The translations under genes were made by a program, and so were the position numbers. A model generated the notes under the pieces. The model made no database searches. It saw only the letters and a list, made by a program, of their open reading frames with translations, and was not told the origin of the DNA. This document shows, in pieces, positions 43,690 to 54,903 of a stretch of 64,000 nt of DNA. Origin of the DNA: Puccinellia tenuiflora (Eukaryota > Streptophyta > Magnoliopsida > Poales > Poaceae); assembly GCA_012064385.1 (NCBI GenBank), contig QRDG01001992.1, positions 1 to 64,000 on the forward strand, in the 5' to 3' direction. Numbering within the stretch: position 1 is the first letter of the stretch; the number at the start of each line of letters is the position of its first letter.

Positions 43690-44800
43690 AACAAAAACTT
43701 GATGTTACCCTGATTTTTTTTGAGTGAAATGCATCCATACCCCACCAAAGTTGTCGACGAAATTGAATTTAGTCCTTAAACTCAAAAATTGTTCCACTTT
43801 GTCCCTCAAACTTATTAAAGGTGTCCGCATATGGTCTTCTGTATGTTTCCTCCTCATATCGAGTATCGAGCTGACATGGTGTATGATTTTGGTTACCTAG
43901 GACTGTATCGGGTAAAGGTGTCCATTGCTATTTTTTAGAAAATACTATGTCATATACGATCTTCTCTGCGTAAATATAGCGCGAATCTAGCTCGGTGAAC
44001 CCCATAGGCGACATATTAAGCTACCCATGACACATTCCTCTTGGCCATTCACATCCACGCCATGGCGATCCTCTCTATCACGAGCTCCACTTCGATGGCG
44101 TCTCCATAGCGGCAAGCTCCCGAGTGTCACACCCGAAGGGAAGGACCAGGAGAAATAGAGCAAAAACGGGAAGAAAAAACCCGCCATTTGCCCGATGGTA
44201 CTTGATGTTACCTGTGAGATCCCGACTCAGGGCTTAATAGGATTGATAGAATGCGCACATCAACAAGTTGCAACTTCTTTTCCGGAAGCTCATTCGCAAA
44301 TTACTCCGAGGTTAAGCGTGCTTGGTCCGGAGCAATTTGAGGATGGGTGACTGACCGGGAAGTCCTCCCTGGGTGCACACGAGTAAGGACAAAGTGCGTA
44401 GAAAAGACTAGTGTTGGTTAAACTAGTTTTGGTTTGTGGGGCCGGTCTAGAGATCATAGGGAGCTAGCAGGGTAACAGGTCCGGCCCGGGAGTGCCCGGG
44501 GTGTTACATTACCCTAGTTTTTGAGTGAAATGCATCCATAGCCCACTAGAGTTGTCGATGAAATTCATTTTAGTCCTTAAACTCGGAAATCGTTCCACTT
44601 TTGCATTCAACTTCACAGAAAATATATTAAGGTGTTCGCATAGGGTCCTTTGTATGTTTCCTCCTCATATTGAGTATCGAGCTGACATGGTGTACAATTT
44701 TGGTCAGCTGGAACTATATTGGACGGCAGTTACTCTATCTGCAAAAATTACAAAATAGAAAGGTATTACACTATCTTCTTCTACAGTAAATATAGTCCGT
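43690..44800 (+). repeat. direct duplication with the Cassandra LTR in the second copy
   Basis: Two copies of a sequence with gagtgaaatgcatccata, gtccttaaactc and gagtatcgagctgacatggt occur at about 43720-44000 and 44517-44800, in the same direction. Both are preceded by cttgatgttacc (43700 and 44201). The spacer at 44000-44200 is not repeated. It carries no gene. Confidence 0.65.
44213..44508 (+). mobile_element. Cassandra TRIM solo LTR with 5S rRNA-derived segment
   Basis: It starts TGTGAGATCCCGACTC and ends GGGGTGTTACA, flanked by a perfect 5-bp duplication TTACC (44208-44212 and 44509-44513). At about 44308-44380 it carries the 5S-like order ccgaggttaagcgtgcttgg, then gaggatgggtgac and gggaagtcctc. 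These are Cassandra hallmarks; its LTRs keep the pol III promoter of 5S rRNA. At 296 bp it fits a single LTR. Confidence 0.88.
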
Positions 44801-44859
44801 AAATGACAACGAAAGAGCTATAAAGGGTATGTCAAATTTCCAGGGGAAGGTCCAGTAAA

Positions 44860-45078
44860 AAATGCGCCCGCTTTCGGCGGATGAGAGGGTGCTTCACGCC
44901 TCCTTGCGTCGCCGGTCCCTCGCCCTTGTGAACATTGAAAATGCCAAGATCAAGCAGCGTTCTCGTCTCTGCTGGATCAAACACGGTGATGCTAACACGA
45001 TTTTTTTCACTTGCGAGCTGCTACGAGACACCGAAAAAAATATATTCAATCCCTCCACACAGATCAGGGTCTTGCCTT
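44860..45078 (+). mobile_element. LINE B fragment, left part
   Basis: The frame reads KQRSRLCWIKHGDANTIFF, the segment before the RT domain that LINEs carry as R-x-x-W-L-K-x-G-D-x-N-T-x-F-F. It stops where the truncated LTR of element B starts (about 45079). The continuation of the same LINE is at 57770. Some LINE sequence between the two parts is missing. Confidence 0.6.
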
Positions 45079-46226
45079 CTCAAACCCTAGTTCGGGGGTG
45101 ATTCTGAAGCAGATCCCGGCACTCTGCCGGAGGGGAGATCGATCCCGGAGGGCTCTTCATCGCCATGCCTTCCTCCGGGATGATTTGTGAGTAGTCCCAC
45201 CTTGGACCATGGGTCCATGGCAGTAGCTAGATGGTAGTCTCTCTCTTGTGCTTCATGTCTTATGATCTTGTGAGCTTCCTAACATGATCAAGATTGATTA
45301 TTGTAATGCTATGTGATGTGTTTGCTGGGATCCGATGGATCATAAAGTTATGATCAGATTATGCATGATTCTTATATGTTGATTTATGTTCTTGCATGCT
45401 CTCCGATGTGCGTAGTTACTTTGGCCAAGTGATTGTGTGTATCTTCAAGAGAGGGTATTTGTGCTAGATAGTGGGTTCCTTTTGTTCCTGGGCACGAGTG
45501 ACAGAAACGTCTAAGGGCGAGGGTGTGCTGTTGCTACTAAGGGTAAAACAGTGGTGTTAATGTCTCTTTTGATATTAGTATTGCTTACTTCATGCGCTTA
45601 CTTAATGCAAATGTCTGTTGCTTGCAACTTAATACCGATGGGTGACAGGCTGGATAGCGATCCCACAGTGGACTTTTTAGACAAAGATGCAGTTGGACTC
45701 AACAGTCTTTGTTCATTGTCGTGATGCCTACTTAAATATTATCATGTTCTCTTTGTCATAGCTAGATTAAGTTTGTGTTATAATCTTGTCAATTGCCCAG
45801 CTGTAATTTGTTTACCCATCATATGATTGTTCTATTTACTTGAGAGACTCCACTAGTGAACCCATGGCCCCCGATCCATCTTTTTACATTGATTGCAACC
45901 TTTATTCGTCACTTTTCATCATCATTACTCCACTGGTCTATTTTCATATTTCATCTATTTCACTATACAATTAACCGCTTTGTTTTCTGCGAGACCGGAA
46001 AGATTGACAACCTTTCCGCCGTTGGGGGCAAAGTATTTTGGTTGAGTGTGTGCAGGTCCATGTCTGTTGAAGATTAAGCGCCAGAGATCTTCAACATTCA
46101 CTTTGTTGTTGATTTCAAGGTCCTACTGGTTCGATAAACCTCGGTACGTTATCGAGGGAAAATTGCTGCTTGCTACATCTCCGCCTTCGCTTGGGGCACC
46201 ACCCAACTCTTCATCAGTAGCAATCA
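45079..46226 (+). repeat. 5' LTR of element B, U3 missing
   Basis: It matches 56611-57764 closely from ctcaaaccctagttcggggg to gtagcaatca. The upstream part with TGATACG and the TATA box is absent, so this LTR could not promote transcription. Confidence 0.8.
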
Positions 46227-46236
46227 AGCTCTTTTC

Positions 46237-46254
46237 TGGCGCCGTTGCCGGGGA
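46237..46254 (+). other. primer-binding site of element B
   Basis: TGGCGCCGTTGCCGGGGA fits the 3' end of plant tRNA-Asp. It lies ten bases past the LTR end CAATCA. Confidence 0.7.
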
Positions 46255-46418
46255 TCTTGGAGCTACAGCAAGGGGAGTCTCATACTCTCAATCACTTTAC
46301 TTTGTTTTTGTCTTGCTTGTTTAATTTCTCGTTAGCTTATTTTTCTTATTGCAAAATTTTAAAACCCCAAAAAATTAGTGTAGTCTTTATTCCTGTCTTG
46401 TTATTTTGCTTTATCATA

Positions 46419-47027
46419 ATGTCTAGCTTTACCACTCTTGATATGACTCTCTTGGCCGAATTCTTCACCTTCAAACAAAAGGGTGGAGAAAGTTTTAAAA
46501 ATGCTTGGGATAGAATTTCAGAATTACATCAAAAGATCCAACCCATGCTTGCTATGTGTGTTTTACTGAGATGCTTTTACTATGGACTATCCGATGCATG
46601 CAAGCATGCCTTGGACGTTATTACTGGAGGAGACTTTCTTGAAATTGATGAATTGGAATCTCTTAGAATTATAAATGGTTTGGTTGTTTTTCCCATGAAT
46701 GAGAAAACTGATGGAATACTTGATAGATTGGATAAAATAGAAAATATTTTGTGTGATCTAAATTTAAATGGAATAGAGGAGAATTCTAAAAATTATCAAA
46801 TTCTTGAAATAGATGGAGATTGGGAACCTTATATTCCTATTGAAATAAATGATAGAAGGTTCCTTGCTTATTGTGATATTGGTTCTATGATGTCAACTAT
46901 GCCTAGAATGGTTTTCGATACTATGAATTTTGGAGACTTATTTGATTATCCTCTTTGTCATTATCATTCTGATGGTAGCTCTTCAAAAATCTATAAAAGA
47001 GTTAATGAAGTCCTTGTCACTTTTTAA
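46419..47027 (+). pseudogene. gag-protease-like ORF of element B
   Basis: From the ATG at 46419 the frame reads TLLAEFFTFKQKGGESFKNA, then AWDRISELHQKIQ and ALDVITGGDFL, as in Gypsy-type gag. It ends with a protease-like part (PYIPIEINDRRF, then CDIGSMMSTMP). The active-site region keeps D-I-G. A stop at 47027 cuts it; a homologous segment continues out of frame at 47030-47120 (QANIVLGRSFLCSVGV), so the frame is broken. Confidence 0.6.
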
Positions 47028-47029
47028 AA

Positions 47030-49750
47030 TAAGACTACTTTGGTTGATTTCTTGGTTTTGGAGTCAAAAGCTCAAGCTAATATTGTTCTTGGAAGATCTT
47101 TTCTTTGTTCCGTGGGAGTGATGTTAAAAAGGGCTGCATGCGCTTTCGTTTTCCCAGTAAGGGCAGGTTTACCTTTCCTCTAAAAGAGAAAGAAGTGCTT
47201 ATTGAAGGAAAAGTTGCAATGGATTTCGAAAAAACTTGATATTTGGCATTGCGCCTAGCTAAAAGGCGTTAAAGAAAAGCGCTTGTTGGGAGGCAACCCA
47301 TCTTTTACTTTCAGTTTGCTTTTTACTTTTCTTGAGTCTTGAAGTTGTTGCTTCTGTAGCAACTTCTTTGTATCTTTTTTTTTGTGACAAGTTTAGCCTC
47401 TAATGCATTGAAAGTGCGAGGTGTTGTTTTGCTGTCCAGAAACAGATTTCTGTCCTTCACTGTTCGAAAATCCAAAATATCTCTGAATTTTATCTTTTTC
47501 TGAAATTTTTATACAGCAAGCCTGATAGTTTTATCTATATTTCTTTAGTTTTTAGTTTTCTGATTTGAGCTACAGAAGTGCCTCGAAAAATTCGATCTTT
47601 ACAGACTGTTCAGATTTTGACAGATTCTGCTTTTATTTTGTATTCGTCTCTTTACTATCGTCAAATGTGATACTCTTGGGGTGGAGTGCCACATTGAGGC
47701 TTAGTGAACAGTATCTAATGCCTAATAAAGTTGTTTGCAATTTGTCTTGAGTTGAACACATGTGCATTTTTAATTTATGAGCACTAACCCTCTAATAGTT
47801 TATGAGAAGTTTTGTGTGAAGAGAGTTTTTAAGTTCCAAAGGAGAGGATAATAAAGAAATTAAAGATGGATCAGAGCTCAAGCTTGGGGATGCCCCCATG
47901 GCAACCCCTCTGAATATCAAGAACCATCAAGCGTCAAAGCTTGGGGATGCCCAAGGCATCCCCCCTTCTTCATCGACTATTATGAGGTCGTCTTCGTTGA
48001 ACTATGTTTTTATCACTTTACATATTATGTGTTATGTTTGGAGTGTCTTTTTACTTTCAGTTTTGTTTGTTTGTTTGCTGTTCATATGCTTGTTGGATCC
48101 TTGCTTTGTTTGTGTGGGAGAGAGACACGCTCCGCTTTTTCGTTTGAATACTCATGTGCTTCGCTTATATTTTGTTGAGTATTCTTAGCTAATGTTTGTT
48201 TGCTAGTAAGTTCTTGCTTTTAGCTTTTATCTTATTTAGAGCTGCTAGTAGTTGTTGTTAAACTCTCTTGTTCTTCACTTATATTTGTTGGAGAGTTGTT
48301 ATTGATAAATTCCTTAAATTGTCAAAGTGACAAAATGCTATTCATGTGATAGTGGAATGAAACGAAAGCCTGCATAGTATTGTAGATCATTGTGTGGATA
48401 CTTGATACTTCTCATTTGTTTTGAGATATTAAGATGAATGCTTAAACTTGATGGTTAGTTGAGTGGAATTGATTAGTAGAGAAATACTGTTAGAAGCTTG
48501 AAATTGTGTGGTGTTTCGTAGTTGTTAATTCATTAAGCTAATCTTTTCATCAAAAGAATTGTTTGGTCAACAAGGGAGACGGTGTGGAGTTTTTATGGTT
48601 ATGATTGACTTATGTCTTATGTTACTCTGTTACCGGTTAATGTTACATGTTTGCTTCAAATACCTTCTTTGCTAAGCCCAAAAATTCGTACTGAGTGTAC
48701 TGTTCACTCGTGCATCCAAATCCCAAAGCCAAACTATCTTGCCAGCTGAGTCCACCATATCTACCTATGCATGGTATTTCTTGCCATTCCAAGTAAATTT
48801 GTCATGTGCTATCTTTAAAAAAATCAAAATACTCTCTTTTTGTGCCTCTGTTTTTTAGCTCATGAGGGAGCAGTGGAGAGCTAGATATAATTCGTGACGA
48901 GCAAGGTCATTTCCCCCCTTTCACCCAGTGTCGATGGATTACGTCTTCACTTGAATCAACCCGAGAGCAGCTTAAGCAAAAATATAAATATAACTCACCA
49001 TTCTCCTCCGCGCAATGAAAATCTGAGAAATCAGCTCTAAACATTGGACAGTGGTGAAACTAAGGAGAAAGAGGAGCGTACTCGCTCCTCTAAAAACCAG
49101 CTGCTCTCACAAGTCTAAAAGCCTTGCTTGTTATGGGGGACTAGATAGCTTCTCTGTTGTGAAGTCGTTGACGAAAGCATGCATGTCTCAAAATTGTTTT
49201 ACTTCTGTTTCATAAAAATAAAAAAGCTCTAGCACATGACTAATCCCTGCTTCCCTCTGCGAAGGGCCTTTCTTTTACTTTTAATGTTGAGTCAGTTTTC
49301 CTCTTCCTTCTATCTCCACCAAAACAAACATCTAGCATTGACCCTGGGTATCATTGATCATATTGCATCGTCAGATTAAACATGAATCTTTATATTGACT
49401 TTACCGTTGGAAGTTGAAACTTTTTGCTAAAACTTACATCTTCTTTGTTTTGATTCTCAAACACTTTTGTTATGGAACTATTACCTTTATGAATCAATCA
49501 AATATGTGGATCACATTGCTTTCATGTCTTTAACGTACTATTTATGGAAAGTTTTGCTTGAATGATTCAACTTGGTTATTCATTGCTTTCTTTCTATCAA
49601 CTATAGACAATTGTTTTGTATCACTTCATTCACATCCTATGCTTTACATTACTATCTTGATCACGATTGTGTTGGTTGCATGTCTCATCAAAAATTATTT
49701 TGTTATCACTTACCTACTCGAATATGAGTAGGAGTTAAGCTTGGTGATGC
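47030..49750 (+). other. non-coding internal region and polypurine tract of element B
   Basis: No pol genes are present. The sequence matches element A's internal part in inverse. The stretch ends gagtaggagttaagcttggtgatgc up to the 3' LTR at 49751. Confidence 0.6.
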
Positions 49751-50749
49751 TGATACGTGTCAAACGTATCTATAATTTTTTATTGATCCATGCTAGTTTT
49801 GTGATGTTGTCACATGTTTTTATTATCATATTAATCATTTTTATGCATTTTTTTGGACTAACCTATTCCTTCCTATAAAGGATGGTGGATGACCCGGCTC
49901 CTCAGGCCTCCTCCGGTGCACACGCACGCTGCTGCGTCCGATAGGATGACAAAATCGAAACAGTAAAAAAATTCACCCCGCTTTTCACCTCATCCGTCGG
50001 ATCTGGTAACTTTTTTCTTACTTCGATGCTCCCTGAATGTCTCCATGACATGTGGGTTCATGAGCGTGCGGGGGGCCAAATTTCAGCGACCTCGTCCGCG
50101 TCGGCTTTCTTTTCGTCCGCTTCGGCTTTCTTTTCAAGCGGATGAGGCATGCTGAAACCCTAACCCCCAATCCCCTCCCGTCCTAGAGCCCCGCGCCCAT
50201 CGTTTCCCCTCCTCCTCTCGCTCCTCCTGCTCCCACTCTCACCTCGCAGCCGGCCGTCTTTGGCCGCTCTCTCCTCTCTGGTCTGCCATCGAGCTACCAT
50301 TGCAGCGGCAGGTTCGGCTCGCGTCGACCTTGTCTTCCGCTCGCCGGAGAAGCAGGGCCAGGAGGGAGCGCAGCCCCCCGTGCCTCGCATCAGGAGGAGT
50401 GGGACTGAGGACAGCGGCCGCGGTGAGCGCGGGGAAGCCACGGTCGCCGCCAGTCGCGAGCTGGTTCCGTGTCAGCTGCTGCCCCGGTTGATGCCACCGT
50501 CACGGGTACGGCCACCGCAGTCCTCTTCCTCTTTTGTTCCTGCGGAGGCGCTCGTCACTGGGCGCTCGCCACAGGTTGTCTCATCCCTCGTCTCCCGTTC
50601 AACACCTCTTGTTCTTCCTTCCCTACTCCCTAATTTATTTTTTGTTTCACAGTTGTGTTTGGGTGCCCAGAACGCCCCTGAACCCTCGCGTAGTCGATGA
50701 GCCGCACACGCTCGCTCAGATCTCGATTTGCTTTCTGCTCGCTGGTCAG

Positions 50750-51082
50750 ACCGCGGTCGCTGCCACCGTCGCCGGCGGGGAAGACCGCCGTCGCCGCCAA
50801 GGAAGACCACCGTCTCGACTCCGTTCGGCTTCTTCTCCACGCGACCAAGGTACGTTGGCTCCTTACCTGCGCTTCTGTGGTTTTCTCCTAGGTGCTCTGT
50901 TCTTACACCAGATTTTCCAGTGAGGACCGCCGTCGCTGCCGCCGTCGCCGCCAGGGAAGAACACCTTTTGTACTCCGTTCGGCTTCTTCTCCACGCGAAC
51001 AAGGTATGCTGGCTTCCTAGGTGCGTTTCTGCGGTTTCCTCCTCGGTACTCTGCTCTTACTCCTGATTTTGCAATGAACAGG
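50750..51082 (+). repeat. tandem duplication in the Helitron
   Basis: Two diverged copies (about 50750-50928 and 50929-51082) share tccgttcggcttcttctcca, acaaggta and a ctgctcttac/ctgttcttac segment. Each has a splice-donor-like CAAGGTA, so they look like a doubled exon with intron start. Confidence 0.7.
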
Positions 51083-51620
51083 ACGCACCTGCAGGTGGTA
51101 GCTGTGATGAGGACTACTCTCTGGGCCGGAGGTTAAGGTGAGGGCTGTTTAGATCCGTGGGTTTCTCAGCGCACATCTTCTGCTGCTGCATTCTAGGTCA
51201 CAAAGAAATGATTTTCTCATATGTTTCCACCACTTATGAGTGGAACACAGATGTATTCCTGTCAGATCTAGCCTGCACAGATGTACTTATTAGTTTTTCT
51301 TCTTAGTTTTGTCTCTGATCTAGGTTGCACAGATGTTATTCGTGTGCTTTTCATGATTAATGCATCCCTGAAAATGGTGTTACTCTCTGTCTGAACTGCT
51401 GATGCCTAAATTTGTTTTGCCTGACCACACATTTTGCCTAATTGTGTGTATTTTGCGTGTTGGGAGTTGGTGTGTGTGTGCTCTTTCGATTCACTGTTTG
51501 ATTGCAAGATTTACAATTTTGTCTAATTAATTGTATCCTTTCTATTGGGACTTGGTGTGTGTGTGTGTGTGCTTTCGATTTACTAACCTGGGAATATGTG
51601 TGCTTAAGATATTTTTCCTT

Positions 51621-52000
51621 GGGTCATTTCAGTGCTATATTCTGCTAGCTTTGGATGCTTATTCTGAAATTATGGTTACCTTTGTTTACACAGAGATATG
51701 CTAATTTATTTTATCATGCTTGGTGTTGGGTCATTTCAGTGATATATGCTGCTACCTCTGGATGCTTATTCTGAAATGATGGTTAGCTTTGTTTACAGAG
51801 AGATATGTTAATTTCTTATATCATGCTTCGTCAGGTGTGAATGGTCCCTATTATTTTCTAACTATATATGCTGATGGTTAGATGTGTTTACATAATACAT
51901 ACAGATATGTTAATTTCTTTTATCATGCTTGGTCAAGTGTGAATGGTCCCTACTATTTTCTAACTAGATATGCTGATGGTTAGCTGTGTTTATAGAGATA
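51621..52000 (+). repeat. tandem repeats in the Helitron, period about 103-107 bp
   Basis: gggtcatttcagtg starts at 51621 and 51728. tgtgaatggtccctattatt and a close variant start at 51836 and 51939. Together with the segments gagatatgttaatttcttt and tgctgatggttag, they form a decayed tandem array. Confidence 0.65.
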
Positions 52001-52349
52001 CATGTCGATGAAGTATGAACAATGTACAGTTCTGGATCCAGTGTGTTTGGTACTTTTCTTTTAGCATGCTAGGTCCAGTGTGTTTGGTAGTTTTCTTTTA
52101 CCATGGTTGGTCCAGTGTGTTTGGTAATATATGGTTTTTTCTACTTGTCTAATTTGTTTTACTTCTTTCCAGATTCTTTTCTCTGGTTTTGACGTGCATC
52201 CTCGGGCTACAGAGAACCTTTGTGGGGCTGGAGAACGTGGTTCAGGTGTGTTCTTCTATGCCACTCTACGTTTCAGATTTTTTTCATTAGTTTATTGGTC
52301 TAAATGTGCTTATGGGTCTTCCTGTTAAATGATTCTTTTCTTATGGAAA

Positions 52350-52432
52350 TAAATTATAGCATAAATCCGATATTTGCGCCAATCGGCGCAACGGGTAAAT
52401 TATAGCATAAATCCGATATTTGCGCCAATCGG
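52350..52432 (+). repeat. internal tandem copies of the Helitron 3' end
   Basis: aaattatagcataaatccga, then tatttgcgccaatcgg, occurs at 52351-52386 and again at 52397-52432. The first copy includes the full hairpin and gcaacgggt, but not the CTAG end. The same sequence forms the true terminus at 54624-54676. Confidence 0.85.
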
Positions 52433-54623
52433 AGCTTTGGCATCAGAGTTGTTTTTGGACATTCTACATTTGGGCTTCTGCCATTTGCAGCTTTGGTTTA
52501 TATCGTGGTTTGCTTGCTTCAGGGATGTGATGTGAGGTTTCAGAGTTGGAGCAAAGAGTTGAGAAGTGGTAGCGCATGGCGAATATGCCTTCCATTTTGC
52601 TCTCCTGCTGCTCCCTTCCTCTATGAGGTGAATCTTGATTTCTATTTTCCCCTTCTTCCATACATTTATTTAGCCAATTGGATTGGCCCCGTTGTGGGAA
52701 TGATTTTTTCTGCAAAATTTAAGGGTCTAGGCTCTAGCTAATTGTTCTTTCATATACCCAAAATAAAGCATGTCACACATTACATTATTTTGGCCTATTC
52801 CACATCTTAAAATGTGGCTACAGATTGGAGAACTAACCAACTACGACCCTACAGGCTACAGGTACAGCAGTGCACAAAGAATTAACTGGGTTGCTTCCTT
52901 AATGAAATAGATATTTATTAACCGTACGACTAGAACATTCACACTATATTTATTAACCCAATCGATTTCTCTTCCTCCCCATTCTTCTCCTAATTCTCTT
53001 TGTAAAGCCAGCAATTTTCTGTTCAATCTGCATGTTTACATTTATTTTCTATTCTATATTTAATTCCCTAAGCAATCTGGATGTTTCTTCAAACCTACAA
53101 CACTCTTACCCATACAATCTTTTGTATACTGTTAATTGCCATGCTAACATGTCTTATTTGTGCTTTCGTTTGACTTTAAACTCTTAACATTTAACTGCAA
53201 AATATGATCACTTCATCTGCTCAACTGACATTCTCATGGTCATAGGGCTCATGACAAGATTACGGTGTTTTTCTTCTTATCAATTCATCATAGTTATTAG
53301 CCTTCTTCAAACCAATTTGTAAGCACTATAATACATGGTGAACAATAGTACTGGTCTGTGGACTAGCAAACTTTGTTTCCAGATTCGTTGTTGAGCTCGT
53401 CCCTAATGTATGATTGTTTTATTTATTTCTGCTACATATTAAGAAATCCTTCAGCAACCTTATTGAATTCCTGCATGTATATTTTCTGCGAATCTGATTG
53501 AGTACAAATCAGCCAGGCTAATGAGAATACCTTGGAGCTTAGAAGAAATTTAAGGGATAATCTTTGTAGCAACCAAGACCTTTTCAACAGTGGAAGTTTG
53601 CTCCTTGGAAGGTACGTCTGATTATTCTCCCTCCACTCATACATGGACAAGATTGAATCAATGCTTTTATTTACTGCCACAAAGAGTTACACAGCTGAAT
53701 ATGAGAGAAGGTCTATCCTATAGTAGTCTCCAGATCCACTTTAATGAAGCTGTGAACAACATTTATATTCAAGCTGAAAAAGCCCACTCTTGTTTTGTGG
53801 ACGCGTGGATATCTCTCGCAACGATTATGGCTATGGAGTTATTTGACATTTATTTATTTACTTTTTGCAGAAAGATTGACAGTGAGTTAGGCCCTTGAAG
53901 TAAAAGTCATGGACGATGCCACCATTTTGTCATCGACATGCACAAAGGACATACTATTTTGATCCCCTGTCGGCTCCCTTCCTCGAGCTGCTGCTATTGG
54001 TATTCCTCTCCTCTCTCCCGGTCCTTACTGGTTTGGCATATGTGACTGCATTTCAAAGTCGACCTCCGTCTTGGCTGTCAGCCATTTGTACATAGTGTAG
54101 TGCTGAACTTTCCACTTTTTCTGAAACTGTCAGTTCAAATGTATTTATACTTATACTGGATGTCTGGATGTGTGTTTTGTGCATCTTAATTAACCATGGT
54201 GCTGTTGTTACTCGGATGAATTCGATTTACTAATATATTCGTTGCGATGGAAGAAATGAGCATATTATGTGTAGCTATATGATTGCCTCCCTGTGAATTG
54301 AACTGCTGGTAGTTTCATTTTTCTGTAGTTAATTACTTGTGTAGCTCTCGGTACAAAGTTTACTCTTCTCCATGGGAATGTCAGGAGCAAAGAAGAGAGG
54401 AGGTAAAAGAGAACCAGTCGAGTATGGCCTAAGAGATGAGAGGTGCTTCATTTACTCTTCTTAGCCCTGATCAAGCCTTAGAGAAATATGTAGGCAAATT
54501 CTATTGCTATAAACCTATGTAATTCCACTGCTGCCTAAACTCCATAGCTTATTATGTACATTAACAAAACCAAAATAACTTCACCGAAAATACGTATGTT
54601 TCATTATTTTTTCTTACGGAAAC
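52433..54623 (+). other. distal body of the Helitron
   Basis: AT-rich DNA with several exon-sized frames (for example 52493-52741 and 53590-53898) but no motif I can recognise. It could hold captured intron and exon sequence. Confidence 0.35.
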
Positions 54624-54903
54624 AAATTATAGCATAAATCCGATATTTGCGCCAATCGGCGCAACGGGTCATCTAGTTGACAAGATGCCTAGTGCCAGTT
54701 TCCTGTTTTTGTTGTTTTTGTATTTTAGAAAATTTACTTCTGGAAATATTCACGAAATTGGACGAAAATTTACGGGGAATTTTTACTCGACGGAAGGCAC
54801 CAGGACACCAAAGGCCAGCCCTGGGGGCCACCCACAAGCCAGGGGGGGCCTGCTGCCGTGGCCTAGGGTCCACCCGCCGGTGGGACCCGCCCCTGCCCGT
54901 GGG

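Larger units (their letters stand above)
49866..54676 (+). mobile_element. Helitron, non-autonomous, 4811 bp
   Basis: It lies within LTR B. Removing it rejoins ggactaaccta to ttgacaagatgcc, which matches the unbroken sister sequence (inverse of 31148-31170) except one base, so the borders are firm. The 3' end is CTAG (54673-54676) with a 7-bp hairpin TTGCGCC/GGCGCAA (54647-54664) 12 bases before it, and host T follows. Insertion is between A and T, as for Helitrons. The 5' end reads TTCC instead of the usual TC. No Rep/helicase gene is present. The GC-rich start at 49,900-51,120 holds CT-rich, donor-flanked exon-like pieces, likely captured host sequence that I cannot name. Confidence 0.8.

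Noticed and set aside
44300..44385. 5S rRNA gene
   Set aside because: Only the 3' portion is similar, with many differences, and it lies within a bounded LTR: Cassandra, not a gene.
50260..50700. A 146-codon plus-strand frame in the Helitron as a gene
   Set aside because: It overlaps opposite-strand frames and has no domain; at most a captured leader or exon.
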